From Bacteroidales bacterium (lineage in GTDB: Bacteria; Bacteroidota; Bacteroidia; Bacteroidales; F082): a stretch of DNA of 64,000 bases. The translations under genes were made by a program, and so were the position numbers. Below, piece after piece: positions 34,742-43,489 of the stretch. The stretch covers positions 1 through 64,000 of the forward strand of contig JAKSMU010000007.1 of the NCBI GenBank assembly GCA_024400455.1, written 5' to 3'. Position 1 is the stretch's first letter, and each line of letters begins with the position of its first letter. Below the pieces are notes generated by a model that was given only the letters and a program-made list of their open reading frames with translations, was not told the origin of the DNA and ran no database searches.

Positions 34742-35362
34742 TCAGAGCATTTCTTTAAGTTTACGGAGGGTGTTTATGGATGTTCCAGTGATTTTCATCA
34801 CATTGCGCAACGATATACCCTTCTTCAACAAACGGATTTCCTCGGCATACTCTTCCTTCATCTGCTCATCGGATTTCTTATAACCCACCTTGCGACCCAC
34901 TTTGCCTCCGTTGCTCCTATAATGGTTATAGCCACTTTCCATACGGCTGCGTATAAGTCCTCTTTCCATTTGGTTGAACTGACCGATGATGCCCAAAACA
35001 AGTTGAGCAATGGGGTTGATGCTGCCATCCTTTTGCAGGGTTTCCAAGCCGTTTTGGTGAATGTAAAGGGAAATCTTATGTTCGGTCAGAAAGTCAATGA
35101 TGTTTAAGAAATCGGCGGCACGGCGGCTGATACGGCTGCATTCATAAACCAATACTCGTTTCACATCGTTGCTGGTCACATAGTCCAACATTTCAGACAT
35201 GGCGTTGCGCTCATCTACCTTTTTCGCTCCGCTAATTTTCTCAGTGAACTCTGCAACGATTTGATATTCATTACGTTGAGCATAGACTCTTAATTCTTCA
35301 ACTTGTCTTTCATAGTCTTGACCTTGCGTTGAAACTCTTGCGTAAATGACTGCGTTTTCCAT
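34742..35362 (-). CDS. Resolvase/invertase family serine recombinase
   Basis: 206 residues. N-terminal catalytic domain with AVIYARVSTQGQDYERQ (nucleophile Ser), VLVYECSRISRRAADFLNII and the dimer helix, and a C-terminal HTH (GISLRNVMKITGTSINTLRKL). Short, so a resolvase or invertase and not an integrase. A -7-like TATCTTTG (minus strand, 35391-35398) lies before it, next to an inverted repeat. It probably resolves or regulates the element. Confidence 0.88.
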   Translation of the reverse strand: MENAVIYARVSTQGQDYERQVEELRVYAQRNEYQIVAEFTEKISGAKKVDERNAMSEMLDYVTSNDVKRVLVYECSRISRRAADFLNIIDFLTEHKISLYIHQNGLETLQKDGSINPIAQLVLGIIGQFNQMERGLIRSRMESGYNHYRSNGGKVGRKVGYKKSDEQMKEEYAEEIRLLKKGISLRNVMKITGTSINTLRKLKEML

Positions 35363-35401
35363 AGTGATATGTGTTTGATTAAATATGATGCAAAGATAAT
35401 G

Positions 35402-35451
35402 ATTATTTGTTACATATAATCATATTTTTGTGATTTTTTGTTACAAATAAT
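35402..35451. promoter_or_regulatory. Inverted repeat between divergent element genes
   Basis: ATTATTTGT (35402-35410) and ACAAATAAT (35443-35451) are inverted, and TTGTTAC is repeated directly at 35407 and 35438. It lies between the divergent resolvase and the 35500 gene and may be an operator or resolution site. Confidence 0.35.
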
Positions 35452-35499
35452 AACTTTTTAAAGATTTGAATGTATCTTTGCGCCAAATATAAACCATGT

Positions 35500-35751
35500 A
35501 TGGCACGAAATGTAATCTATCTTGAATGGAAAGATGGTTTTGAGTTCTTTGGCTCACCTGCTTCGCTCTACTCAAAACACACTGATACTGAACTGGGTAT
35601 GAACATTCATACCTTGAACAATGCTTTCTACTCGTTACGAAAAGAAGGCAAGCCCTTGCAGGTTGTGACCAAAACGGACTACACCATCCGAAAAGGCGAA
35701 ATCTTTATGAAAGAAACCGAAGGGAAAACAAAAAACACAATGTCTAAATAA
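35500..35751 (+). CDS. Small element-borne protein
   Basis: 83 residues from MARNVIYLEWKDG at 35500; the frame is open 10 codons further upstream. It has mixed alpha/beta character with a basic C-terminus. Similar short proteins accompany mobile genes in Bacteroidales. A TATCTTTG -7 element lies at 35473-35480. Function unknown. Confidence 0.5.
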   Translation: MARNVIYLEWKDGFEFFGSPASLYSKHTDTELGMNIHTLNNAFYSLRKEGKPLQVVTKTDYTIRKGEIFMKETEGKTKNTMSK

Positions 35752-35779
35752 AACAACATTGACAATATAATAGAATGAA

Positions 35780-36790
35780 ATGGACCTAAATAAAAAAAGA
35801 TTTAAAAACGACATTGTTGCAGTTATACTCTACCATGAAAAAAAAGATGAAGAGGGTTGCATAAAGGCATTACGGCAGCTTTTACGCAACACTCCATACC
35901 TTGAAGATGTCTATTACCACTTTATGACTGATTCCGATACAACCTATAATCAACTATGTACTATTGCGAAAGCACTATCCGTTGTGCATGATTATTCAAT
36001 GGATGATGAAACCAAGTGCAAAGTTGCTACTATGATTATGGGTTGTTATGCGAGGGCTTTTATTCTGTGTCCAATGCGTAAAAGACATGTTATTGCATAT
36101 TGTTTTAATTGTTTCCTTGACAATACATATTATAAGCGTACTCGTTACCAAAAATCAATGAAAACAACTTTCATTGATTACTGCTCGCATGTTGGAGAAC
36201 AACTTTTAATGTATTCTATTGAGTGTGATAAAGAATGCGAGCCAATATATTCATCTTGTGTTTATGATACGCCCCAAGGAATGGTGGGCTATCAAGAACA
36301 AAGAACCACAAAACTAATTCAGTGGTTTATTCTATGTCACATTAAGAATCTTTATAAAATCAATCAGCACATTCTTCCCGTAGATTTAATCGAGATTCAG
36401 TCTAAAATTGATGAATGTTATAAGCATTTGTGCAATGTTGAAAAGACGAAACTTAAAAAACTTGCAATCTTGATATTAAAATATCAATTGGAGGATTATA
36501 CGAATGAGGGCTTGGAGTCATTCGCAGTGGAAGACTTGCGTTTTGTTTTTAATGAAGAGGATAGAATAGAGGCTCATGATGAAGAGTTAGAAGCAAGAAT
36601 TGAAGCTGAAGATATTTATAACGATTATCTTCAAAGTCAAATGGAATCTTCATATGAAAGCAATGAAGATGAATATGATGGATATGGGCGTTATAGAGGT
36701 TCTTATGCCCAAGATGAAATGGGCTATAGCGATGATGATATTGACACCATCTTTGACGGCGACCCTTCGGCATATTGGAATATTGACTAA
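35780..36790 (+). CDS. Hypothetical protein with long acidic tail
   Basis: 336 residues, unrecognised. The first 230 residues are helical and contain many Cys, His and Tyr, including YCFNCFLDNTYYKRTRY; the last 100 are strongly acidic with repeats of Glu, Asp, Tyr and Ser ending in DDDIDTIFDGDPSAYW. Such acidic tails occur in DNA-mimic or partner-binding proteins. AT-rich, as expected for an element cargo gene. Confidence 0.5.
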   Translation: MDLNKKRFKNDIVAVILYHEKKDEEGCIKALRQLLRNTPYLEDVYYHFMTDSDTTYNQLCTIAKALSVVHDYSMDDETKCKVATMIMGCYARAFILCPMRKRHVIAYCFNCFLDNTYYKRTRYQKSMKTTFIDYCSHVGEQLLMYSIECDKECEPIYSSCVYDTPQGMVGYQEQRTTKLIQWFILCHIKNLYKINQHILPVDLIEIQSKIDECYKHLCNVEKTKLKKLAILILKYQLEDYTNEGLESFAVEDLRFVFNEEDRIEAHDEELEARIEAEDIYNDYLQSQMESSYESNEDEYDGYGRYRGSYAQDEMGYSDDDIDTIFDGDPSAYWNID

Positions 36791-36962
36791 TCAAATTGAA
36801 TATCATCATAATTCAATCAAATCTAAATGATTAAAAAGGCACAAAAACAAGTTGTGTTTGAACATCAAGAATAGATTATATTGATACATTTGTAGTTTTA
36901 ATACATCAACCTGCATCCACAGGGATGTGTTTCTTGTATTGTTGGGGACTATGGTTATATCC

Positions 36963-37829
36963 CTAATGGTGCATCTTCACATCTATGTCATACCCTTCTT
37001 TCATCGCCAACACCGCATCCAACAAGCCAATGGATTTTCGCTTATAACTGAAATGGAGCAATCGAAACAGAAATTCATCGTACATGGTTTTCAAAAACGA
37101 CTGGTCAACAAGCAAATCAACAGAAGGTGTTATGTCGTTTTTCTTGAAGTAACGGAATAGTTCATCGGAGGTCAACCTTATTTCCATCCTATACAAGTGC
37201 TTTGGCTTGCCATAGTATTCGGCAATATAAGTCTTATTGCTCCGCTGGATTTCCTTCTTTTTATCATACACCACGAATGATTTTCTTTTGTCGTTATCGC
37301 TGAAATATAAGGTTGGTGCAAGTTCTTTCAGTCCATTGGTGGGATGCAGGAAAAACAAACCATCAATCACTTGTTTCTTATCCTCAATCTTCGTTCCACA
37401 TCGCACAACGGAAACATCTTCACGCTTCAATAATTTCTTTATTCTCGGCACTGGATTAAATGGTAAATCACAAGCCAATTCCAATTGGGTAATGTTGTTT
37501 ATGCGCTCTAATTCCATTGCATCTTGAAACTCGTTGAGCATGGCAATGCTCATCGTATCGGAATAGAACACTTGATTTCGGATGCTCAACCAACAATATT
37601 TCTTTTCCTTATCGGAAAACCTGTCGAATAGCAATGTGCCAAGTTCATGCTGAGCATAGGCAATCCCATAAATGCTTTCGTATGTTCCATCGGCTTGCCT
37701 TCTGACCAAATCAAAATCACCTACTTGAATATGTTCGGGTTGTTCTGCCATCATCTGCCAAAATCGGCTGTCATTATCTCTCTTATAGCATAGTTTTAAC
37801 TTATCAATTACAATCTTTCCACTATCCAC
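36963..37829 (-). CDS. Replication initiation factor-like protein
   Basis: 288 residues. The blocks QLELACDLPFNPVPRI, SFVVYDKKKEIQ and LYRMEIRLTSDEL resemble Rep_trans/gene II-type rolling-circle initiators, with YDKKKE as the possible catalytic Tyr region; HUH residues are not obvious. It starts with GTG at 37829 (no upstream ATG). A replication role would fit an integrative mobilizable element or a phage-like unit. Assignment is tentative. Confidence 0.55.
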   Translation of the reverse strand: MDSGKIVIDKLKLCYKRDNDSRFWQMMAEQPEHIQVGDFDLVRRQADGTYESIYGIAYAQHELGTLLFDRFSDKEKKYCWLSIRNQVFYSDTMSIAMLNEFQDAMELERINNITQLELACDLPFNPVPRIKKLLKREDVSVVRCGTKIEDKKQVIDGLFFLHPTNGLKELAPTLYFSDNDKRKSFVVYDKKKEIQRSNKTYIAEYYGKPKHLYRMEIRLTSDELFRYFKKNDITPSVDLLVDQSFLKTMYDEFLFRLLHFSYKRKSIGLLDAVLAMKEGYDIDVKMHH

Positions 37830-37943
37830 CTGCTATTTATATTATACCTCTTTATTATTAAACACATAGTGTTTCTCGGTGAAAACAACTATCTTGTTAA
37901 AGTCCTCAAAGAAGTTCGATAATTTGGCAGGACATTCGACTTG

Positions 37944-37979
37944 AAAAACGGCACAGAGTTTTCTGATGCCGTTTTTTTT
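37944..37979. terminator. Bidirectional hairpin terminator
   Basis: AAAAACGGCA pairs with TGCCGTTTTT (10 bp) with a T run on each side. It separates the Rep-like gene from the lipoprotein gene. Confidence 0.7.
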
Positions 37980-38126
37980 ATTGCATTTTGAAACGCGCGG
38001 TCAGAGTCTTTATTTTCCTATTTTATTCCAACTTTCAGGTGAGAACGAAAGTCAAAAATTTTCCATTTCTTGCGAAAAGTTGCAAAAATTATGCTGAAAC
38101 ACTGGAAAAAAGTTGCAAAAATAGTC

Positions 38127-38156
38127 TTGTGAAGGTGGAAAAAAGTTGTAATTTTG
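38127..38156 (+). promoter_or_regulatory. Promoter of the lipoprotein gene
   Basis: TTG at 38127-38129, 19-base spacer, TAATTTTG at 38149-38156. Confidence 0.7.
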
Positions 38157-38198
38157 CATTATAAAAAAGAAAAAAGTGTAATTAATAACAAAATTCTT

Positions 38199-38705
38199 AT
38201 GAAGAAACTTTACTTATCATTTTCATTTTTAATTTGCACATTGTTAGTTGGTTGTGCTATATTAAAACCAGTTCAAATCATTCAAAACGAGTCACTATAC
38301 GATTATCAGTACTTCTATGTAATGCCAACAAATGATGTTAATTCAAGTTCTGGAGGTGTTTATGGAGGTGTTTATGGTTTATATGGAAGTTCTTCAAGTA
38401 AGAGTGTCAATCCTGCTGATATTATTACAGGAAAGATGATGAAAAATGGTTTTACAAGATTAGATGCAATTGATGAAACAATTGCTGACAAAACTATCAT
38501 AATTAGTTATGGCGAAAGCGGAAGAAGAACCGCGGGATTGGGGTATACGATAGAAATAACTATTCAATTCACAAATGCTGCTACACGCTCTTTGATTTGT
38601 TCGTGTACGGGAGAGGGACAAGGTGAATCAGAAACTGATGATATAAGAAAAGCCGTTAATAGAAGTTTAGATGAATTGTTTTCAAAATTATCAAAAAGGA
38701 ATTAA
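38199..38705 (+). CDS. Lipoprotein with Ser/Gly/Tyr-rich loop
   Basis: 168 residues from MKKLYLSFSFLICTLLVGC at 38199; the lipobox LVGC places the lipidated Cys at about 19. A Gly/Tyr/Ser-rich stretch (GGVYGGVYGLYGSSSS) follows, then an alpha/beta domain with IIISYGESGRR and a C-terminal helix. Unknown function. Low GC and position suggest it may belong to the element or its flank. Confidence 0.65.
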   Translation: MKKLYLSFSFLICTLLVGCAILKPVQIIQNESLYDYQYFYVMPTNDVNSSSGGVYGGVYGLYGSSSSKSVNPADIITGKMMKNGFTRLDAIDETIADKTIIISYGESGRRTAGLGYTIEITIQFTNAATRSLICSCTGEGQGESETDDIRKAVNRSLDELFSKLSKRN

Positions 38706-38812
38706 AAGAATCCATTTTTATGATAATAGTTATTTTTGAAAAAGTAATAAAAAGTCTAATTAAATATTGTAAATCAATATATTATATATTTTTTATCTGC
38801 TGTTCTTTATGA

Positions 38813-40306
38813 CTATGTTTGTTTGATAGTTTTCCTTCTAAATCCCGCAATACAACACATCAAACAAACTCCCAATCCCCACCACATCGGGTCGCCAGGC
38901 AAACTTACAAACTTGGCTGCCAGCAACATGGCGGTTCCGGCTATCATCGAAGCGAGAATCCATTTCGGGCGAATGTGTTGTGGCAAAAACAAGGCAAGGG
39001 TGAGTGGCAAAAACACTGCCGTAGCGCGTAAGCCCATCGACAGGAATCCCAAATCGTTGATGAAACTGCCTGAGAAAGATGCTGCTGCTGCAACGCCCAA
39101 AAGCAGAATGACAATGATGGTAAGCCTTGAAATCAGCAAGTTGCGTTTTGATTCCTTGATTTTCGGCTTGATTTTATAAAAAACATCGCGCACCAAAATG
39201 GTTGCGGCTCCCAGCGACAATCCCGAACCGCCGCCCACAATCGTGATGAGCAAAGTGCCCAAAACCACGCCGCCAAACAATTTCGGCAGATGGTTGAGAA
39301 CAAACAGCGGAAATGCCTGCGACGATGATGTCATAACGGCCATGCCTTCGGGAATGGTGCCTAAAACGGCCAATTCATCGGAAGTGATATAATGTCCGCG
39401 CATATACAAACCTATTAAAATACAGGCAATTCCGATGGGTGGCGTCAGGAAAGCGCACAGCAGCGAGCCTTTGCGTGCCGCGCTGTCCGATTTCCCTGAC
39501 CAAATGCCTTGCGCATAGGTTTGTGTGGCCAAAACACCTAAAATCAATGAAAGGCAAGAACCTAAATCTTTCATCGGACCGCGTGCCAATAAATTCAGAT
39601 AGCGATGATTTACAGCTTCTTGTGTGCTGATTTCGTTTATTTCACCTAAATTTGTGTTGCAGAAAATGCCTTGCAAGGTTTCCATCAGTCCGGAATAGCC
39701 TTTGGCCAGTCCGAAAACGGCAATGCCGCCAATCAAGGCACTGACATAAAGCAAGGCTAACTTGACTATGCCGCCCATGCCGGCACCCCAAACGCCGCCA
39801 AAAACGACATAAACAATCATCAAAGCAATGGCAATTAAGGCCGCGACCAAAAAACTGATTGGAAAAAGCGTTTGCAGGAGGGCCGAGGCCGACAGAATCT
39901 GTGCTATGATACTGATGAAAATGCCCAAAAAGCAAAGCAGTGAGCCGATGGCTTCGGCTTTTTTGCCGTATTCTTTTGAAACGACTTCCAACAGTGTCAC
40001 GCTGCCGCTGTGCCGCAATGGAATGACATAAGCAATTGAAAGTATGAGACATCCGATTGCAGAACCCAATGTAAACCACCATGCTGAAATGCCGTAACTG
40101 AAAGCCAGTTGTGCCGTGCCAATGGTGGCTTGCCCGCTGACTAAGGTTCCCATGATGGCGCCACAAACAATCCAAGTGCCGGCTTTGCTGCTTCCCGTCG
40201 AAAAGTCGCTGGCGTTTTTTACTTTTCTGCCTGAAATTGTCCCAACAAGAATGATTAAGGCAACGGTGAAAAGCAAACCTATATAAGTCAGAATCGAGTA
40301 ATCCAT
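38813..40306 (-). CDS. Sodium:solute symporter family protein
   Basis: 497 residues from MDYSILTYIG at 40306; the frame extends eight codons upstream. About 13 hydrophobic segments; SSF blocks include GTISGRKVKNASDFSTGSSKAG, SGQATIGTAQLAFSYGISAWW and GGGSGLSLGAATILVRD. Transports an unidentified solute with sodium. Start lies one base past the menA stop, so both are co-transcribed. Confidence 0.88.
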   Translation of the reverse strand: MDYSILTYIGLLFTVALIILVGTISGRKVKNASDFSTGSSKAGTWIVCGAIMGTLVSGQATIGTAQLAFSYGISAWWFTLGSAIGCLILSIAYVIPLRHSGSVTLLEVVSKEYGKKAEAIGSLLCFLGIFISIIAQILSASALLQTLFPISFLVAALIAIALMIVYVVFGGVWGAGMGGIVKLALLYVSALIGGIAVFGLAKGYSGLMETLQGIFCNTNLGEINEISTQEAVNHRYLNLLARGPMKDLGSCLSLILGVLATQTYAQGIWSGKSDSAARKGSLLCAFLTPPIGIACILIGLYMRGHYITSDELAVLGTIPEGMAVMTSSSQAFPLFVLNHLPKLFGGVVLGTLLITIVGGGSGLSLGAATILVRDVFYKIKPKIKESKRNLLISRLTIIVILLLGVAAAASFSGSFINDLGFLSMGLRATAVFLPLTLALFLPQHIRPKWILASMIAGTAMLLAAKFVSLPGDPMWWGLGVCLMCCIAGFRRKTIKQT

Positions 40307-40307
40307 A

Positions 40308-41213
40308 TTAAATGAGAAATAATACTCCAAAAACCAAAGTCAGCAAGAAGGTGTTGCGAACCTGTTTTGGAAGCAAAGGATCGAATTGATGTGTTTCAAG
40401 ATTGTTTTTTATTGTTATCAAATCCTTGGCAAACAAAGGGAAAAGCAGCCAGAACAAATGCGTGTAAAACGCACAGTGTCTGATGATTAAAAATGCCGAA
40501 AGACAAACAAATCCGCCAACGATGAGAAATGTGTGATAAGCAAATGCTTTTTTCAATCCGATTTTAACGACCAGACTGTTTTTCCCACTTGCCTTGTCGC
40601 TTTCATAATCACGCATGTTGTTGATATTCAATACGGCATTCGACATAAATCCCATGGCACTTGCTGGCAGTAAAACCGAAAAATCAAGATTTTTTGTGGC
40701 CAAATAATAAGTGCCAGCCACAGCAGCCCATCCAAAGAAAATGAAGCAGAAAAGGTCGCCTAAACCTTGGTAGCCGTAAGGGTGTTTTCCTAAAGTGTAA
40801 AATAAAGCGGCAAGAATGGCTGCAATGCCAAGTGCTGCAAAAACGGCTAATTCATTCCAAGAAGAACTCTTTATAAAACTGAAAAACAGCAATATGCATC
40901 CTGAAATCATACAAACTATTCCTACTATGCCAATGCCGATCAGCATTTCGCGTTTCGTGATGTTGCCGCTTTGCATTTCGCGTTTCGGCCCGATGCGTTG
41001 CGTGTTGTCGATGCCTTTTGTATAATCACCGTAATCGTTGGCCAAATTGGATAAAATTTGCAGCATAATGGCGGTAATGGCGGCAAAAATCAGGACAGAC
41101 GGATAATAGAGTTCCTCGTTCAAAGCAAGGAAAGTGCCCATTAAAACGCCTGAAAAAGAGAGCAGCACCGTCCGCGGACGGGCTGCTCTTATCCATGATT
41201 TAACTGAAGCCAT
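40308..41213 (-). CDS. menA: 1,4-dihydroxy-2-naphthoate polyprenyltransferase
   Basis: 301 residues, multi-pass membrane prenyltransferase of the UbiA family. First Asp-rich motif NDYGDYTKGID and second NMRDYESDKASGK, with RIGPKREMQSG. Adds the polyprenyl chain to DHNA in menaquinone synthesis. It lies 3 bases after the helicase stop on the same strand. Confidence 0.93.
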   Translation of the reverse strand: MASVKSWIRAARPRTVLLSFSGVLMGTFLALNEELYYPSVLIFAAITAIMLQILSNLANDYGDYTKGIDNTQRIGPKREMQSGNITKREMLIGIGIVGIVCMISGCILLFFSFIKSSSWNELAVFAALGIAAILAALFYTLGKHPYGYQGLGDLFCFIFFGWAAVAGTYYLATKNLDFSVLLPASAMGFMSNAVLNINNMRDYESDKASGKNSLVVKIGLKKAFAYHTFLIVGGFVCLSAFLIIRHCAFYTHLFWLLFPLFAKDLITIKNNLETHQFDPLLPKQVRNTFLLTLVFGVLFLI

Positions 41214-41216
41214 AAT

Positions 41217-43361
41217 TTATCTCCTTCTGCCTCCGCCACGGCGACGTGGTGAGTAGAAATCATCATCGTTGTTTCGGGCTGCGCCACGGCGGCCTCGGCC
41301 CGATTCTTTCGAAGCGCTTCTCGATGAAGACTTCGACGGTCTTGAAGAACTTGATGCTGAGCTTTTTGAACTGTTTTTCTTGGCGCCAAAACCTCTTTCG
41401 GCATTGCGCTTTTTGCGGCTTGGACGCTCGTCATCGTCATCAAAGAAATCGATGTGGTTCTTCATGGCGAACCATTCGTCATCGGGAATCCATTCGCGGC
41501 CATCGCGTGAGCGTTCCACTTTTATTTTCGGTTCGTCATCCGATTTTCTTTTCTTCGACTTCTTTTCCCACATGTTGTCTTCCGAAGCTTTTTCGCGGCG
41601 GCTTTCGCGTTCCTTGTGTTCTGATTTGTCTTCACGTTCAGAACGGCTGCTGCGCTCGCTTCTTTCTTTGCGTTCCCCTCTGCTGCCACGATCCTTACGT
41701 TCGCCTCTTCCACCTTTTTCACGTTCTTCTTTTGAAGGTTGTTCTTTGGCAACTTCAACCACAATGCCCTTCGGATTGTTGTGCGGGTCGGCGAAACATT
41801 CCAAAATCATAGGGATGGCTGATTCCTCGACATCAACGAATGAGTAATCATCGAACAAATCGATGCGTCCAATGCGAATGTCGCGGGTGTGGGTGACATC
41901 GTTGATTTTGCCAATGATTTTCTGTGGCAGAATGTGGTCGTTTTTACCTAGACCGAAATATAAGCGTTTCAGACCTTCATCGCGGTTGGCAAGTTCCTTT
42001 TTGCGTTCCTTGCGGTCGCGTTTTTCGTCTTTTTCGTCCACATTCAGGTCGATGGCATTCTTGTAATAATCCAGGAAACGGTTGAAGTTTAGTGCTACCA
42101 TTCTGGTAATCAGTTCTTCACGCGTCATCCATTCGAGCTTGCGGAAAATGACTGGCAGGTAATCGTCAATGTCTTCACGGTTGATGTCGACGTGCTCAAT
42201 GCGGTCGATGTGGTTGAAAAGCTGTTTTTCGCAAACTTCTTTTCCTGTCGGAATGGTTGCTCTTTCAATCGGTCGGTTGACGATTTTTTCGATTTGTTTG
42301 ATCTTGCCTTTTTCGCGCAAGTTGATCAAACTGAGGCAGATGCCGCGTTTGTCAGCGCGACCGGTACGGCCGCTGCGGTGAACGTAGGTTTCAATGTCGT
42401 CAGGCAAATTGTAATTGATGATGTGTGTCAAATCGCTGACATCAATGCCGCGTGCGGCTACATCGGTGGCGATGAGCAGTTGCAGGCTTTTCTTGCGGAA
42501 ATGTTCCATCACGTTGTCGCGCATGCCTTGTGACAAATCGCCATGCAAAGCAGCGGCATTGTAACCATCCTGAATCAAGTTGTCGGCAATTTCTTGCGTT
42601 TCTAACTTGGTGCGACAGAATACGATGCCATAAATTGAAGGCGTGTAGTCGATGATGCGTTTCAGCACCGAATAACGGTCCTTTGCGGCCATTAAATAAT
42701 ACTTGTGGTCGACATTGGCGGTACCCGAGTTGCGGCTGCCGACAGCAACCTTTATCGGGTCGGTCATGTATTTGTTAAGGATGGCTTCGACTTCCTTCGG
42801 CATGGTGGCTGAGAACAGCATGGTGTTGCGTTCTTTTGGCATATATTCCAAAATGTCGTCAACTTCTTCCTGGAAGCCCATGTTGAGCATTTCATCGGCT
42901 TCGTCAAGAATCAAGGTCTTTACATTGCTGAAATCCACGCGGTTGCGGCGAATCATATCGCGCAGACGGCCAGGTGTAGCAACGATAATCTGAGGCTTTT
43001 TGGCTAAGTCTTTGAATTGACCTTCGATGCTTGCGCCGCCGTAAACAGGCACAATCAAAATTTCTGGAATGTACTTGGCATAATTGCGCAAGTCTTTGGT
43101 AATCTGCATGCAAAGTTCACGTGTCGGACACAAAATCAAGGCTTGGACACAACGTTGTGTCGCATCGATTTTGTTCAGCAGCGGCAAACCGAAAGCAGCC
43201 GTCTTACCAGTACCCGTCTGTGCAAGGCCCACGAAATCAACATCTTGCTCTAATAATACAGGAATTGCTTGTTCCTGAATCGGCATAGGATTTTCAAACC
43301 CCAGCTCTTTTATAGCCTTCAACAGAGCGGGATTCAATCCAAAATCTGTAAATTGTGACAT
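41217..43361 (-). CDS. DEAD-box ATP-dependent RNA helicase with DbpA-type domain
   Basis: 714 residues. Q motif region (FGLNPALLKAIKELGFENP), Walker A AQTGTGKTAAFG, DEAD, SAT, and HRSGRTGRADKRG. A DbpA-like RNA-binding domain (about 470-550) precedes a long C-terminal tail rich in Arg, Ser, Glu, Lys and Gly, with RGG-like ends (GRGRRGAARN, RRRGGGRRR). Resembles DeaD/CsdA helicases of ribosome assembly and mRNA turnover, often cold-inducible. Tail length is unusual but typical for Bacteroidetes. Confidence 0.93.
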   Translation of the reverse strand: MSQFTDFGLNPALLKAIKELGFENPMPIQEQAIPVLLEQDVDFVGLAQTGTGKTAAFGLPLLNKIDATQRCVQALILCPTRELCMQITKDLRNYAKYIPEILIVPVYGGASIEGQFKDLAKKPQIIVATPGRLRDMIRRNRVDFSNVKTLILDEADEMLNMGFQEEVDDILEYMPKERNTMLFSATMPKEVEAILNKYMTDPIKVAVGSRNSGTANVDHKYYLMAAKDRYSVLKRIIDYTPSIYGIVFCRTKLETQEIADNLIQDGYNAAALHGDLSQGMRDNVMEHFRKKSLQLLIATDVAARGIDVSDLTHIINYNLPDDIETYVHRSGRTGRADKRGICLSLINLREKGKIKQIEKIVNRPIERATIPTGKEVCEKQLFNHIDRIEHVDINREDIDDYLPVIFRKLEWMTREELITRMVALNFNRFLDYYKNAIDLNVDEKDEKRDRKERKKELANRDEGLKRLYFGLGKNDHILPQKIIGKINDVTHTRDIRIGRIDLFDDYSFVDVEESAIPMILECFADPHNNPKGIVVEVAKEQPSKEEREKGGRGERKDRGSRGERKERSERSSRSEREDKSEHKERESRREKASEDNMWEKKSKKRKSDDEPKIKVERSRDGREWIPDDEWFAMKNHIDFFDDDDERPSRKKRNAERGFGAKKNSSKSSASSSSRPSKSSSRSASKESGRGRRGAARNNDDDFYSPRRRGGGRRR

Positions 43362-43450
43362 GAAATTATGTTTGTTGATGATAAATGAAACGGCAAAATT
43401 AGTAATAATTAGCGAATTACGATGTTTTTATTTCGGTTTTAGTGAAATTA

Positions 43451-43482
43451 TTGTCAATCATTTTACTAAATCCTTATCTTTG
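43451..43482 (+). promoter_or_regulatory. Promoter of the beta-lactamase-fold gene
   Basis: TTG at 43451-43453, 21-base spacer and TATCTTTG at 43475-43482, eight bases before the ATG at 43490, which implies a very short leader. Confidence 0.65.
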
Positions 43483-43489
43483 CTTCCCA

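Larger units (their letters stand above)
37830..38198. other. Intergenic region at the likely right end of the element
   Basis: Contains a hairpin with T runs at 37944-37979, and a promoter for the lipoprotein at 38127-38156. No copy of the tRNA-Pro 3' end was found, so the right attachment site is not identified. The repeated word GGAAAAAAGTTG occurs at 38104 and 38137. Confidence 0.5.

Noticed and set aside
32534..38200. Complete conjugative element or prophage
   Set aside because: No relaxase with certainty, no VirD4, VirB4 or Tra genes, no capsid, portal or terminase genes.
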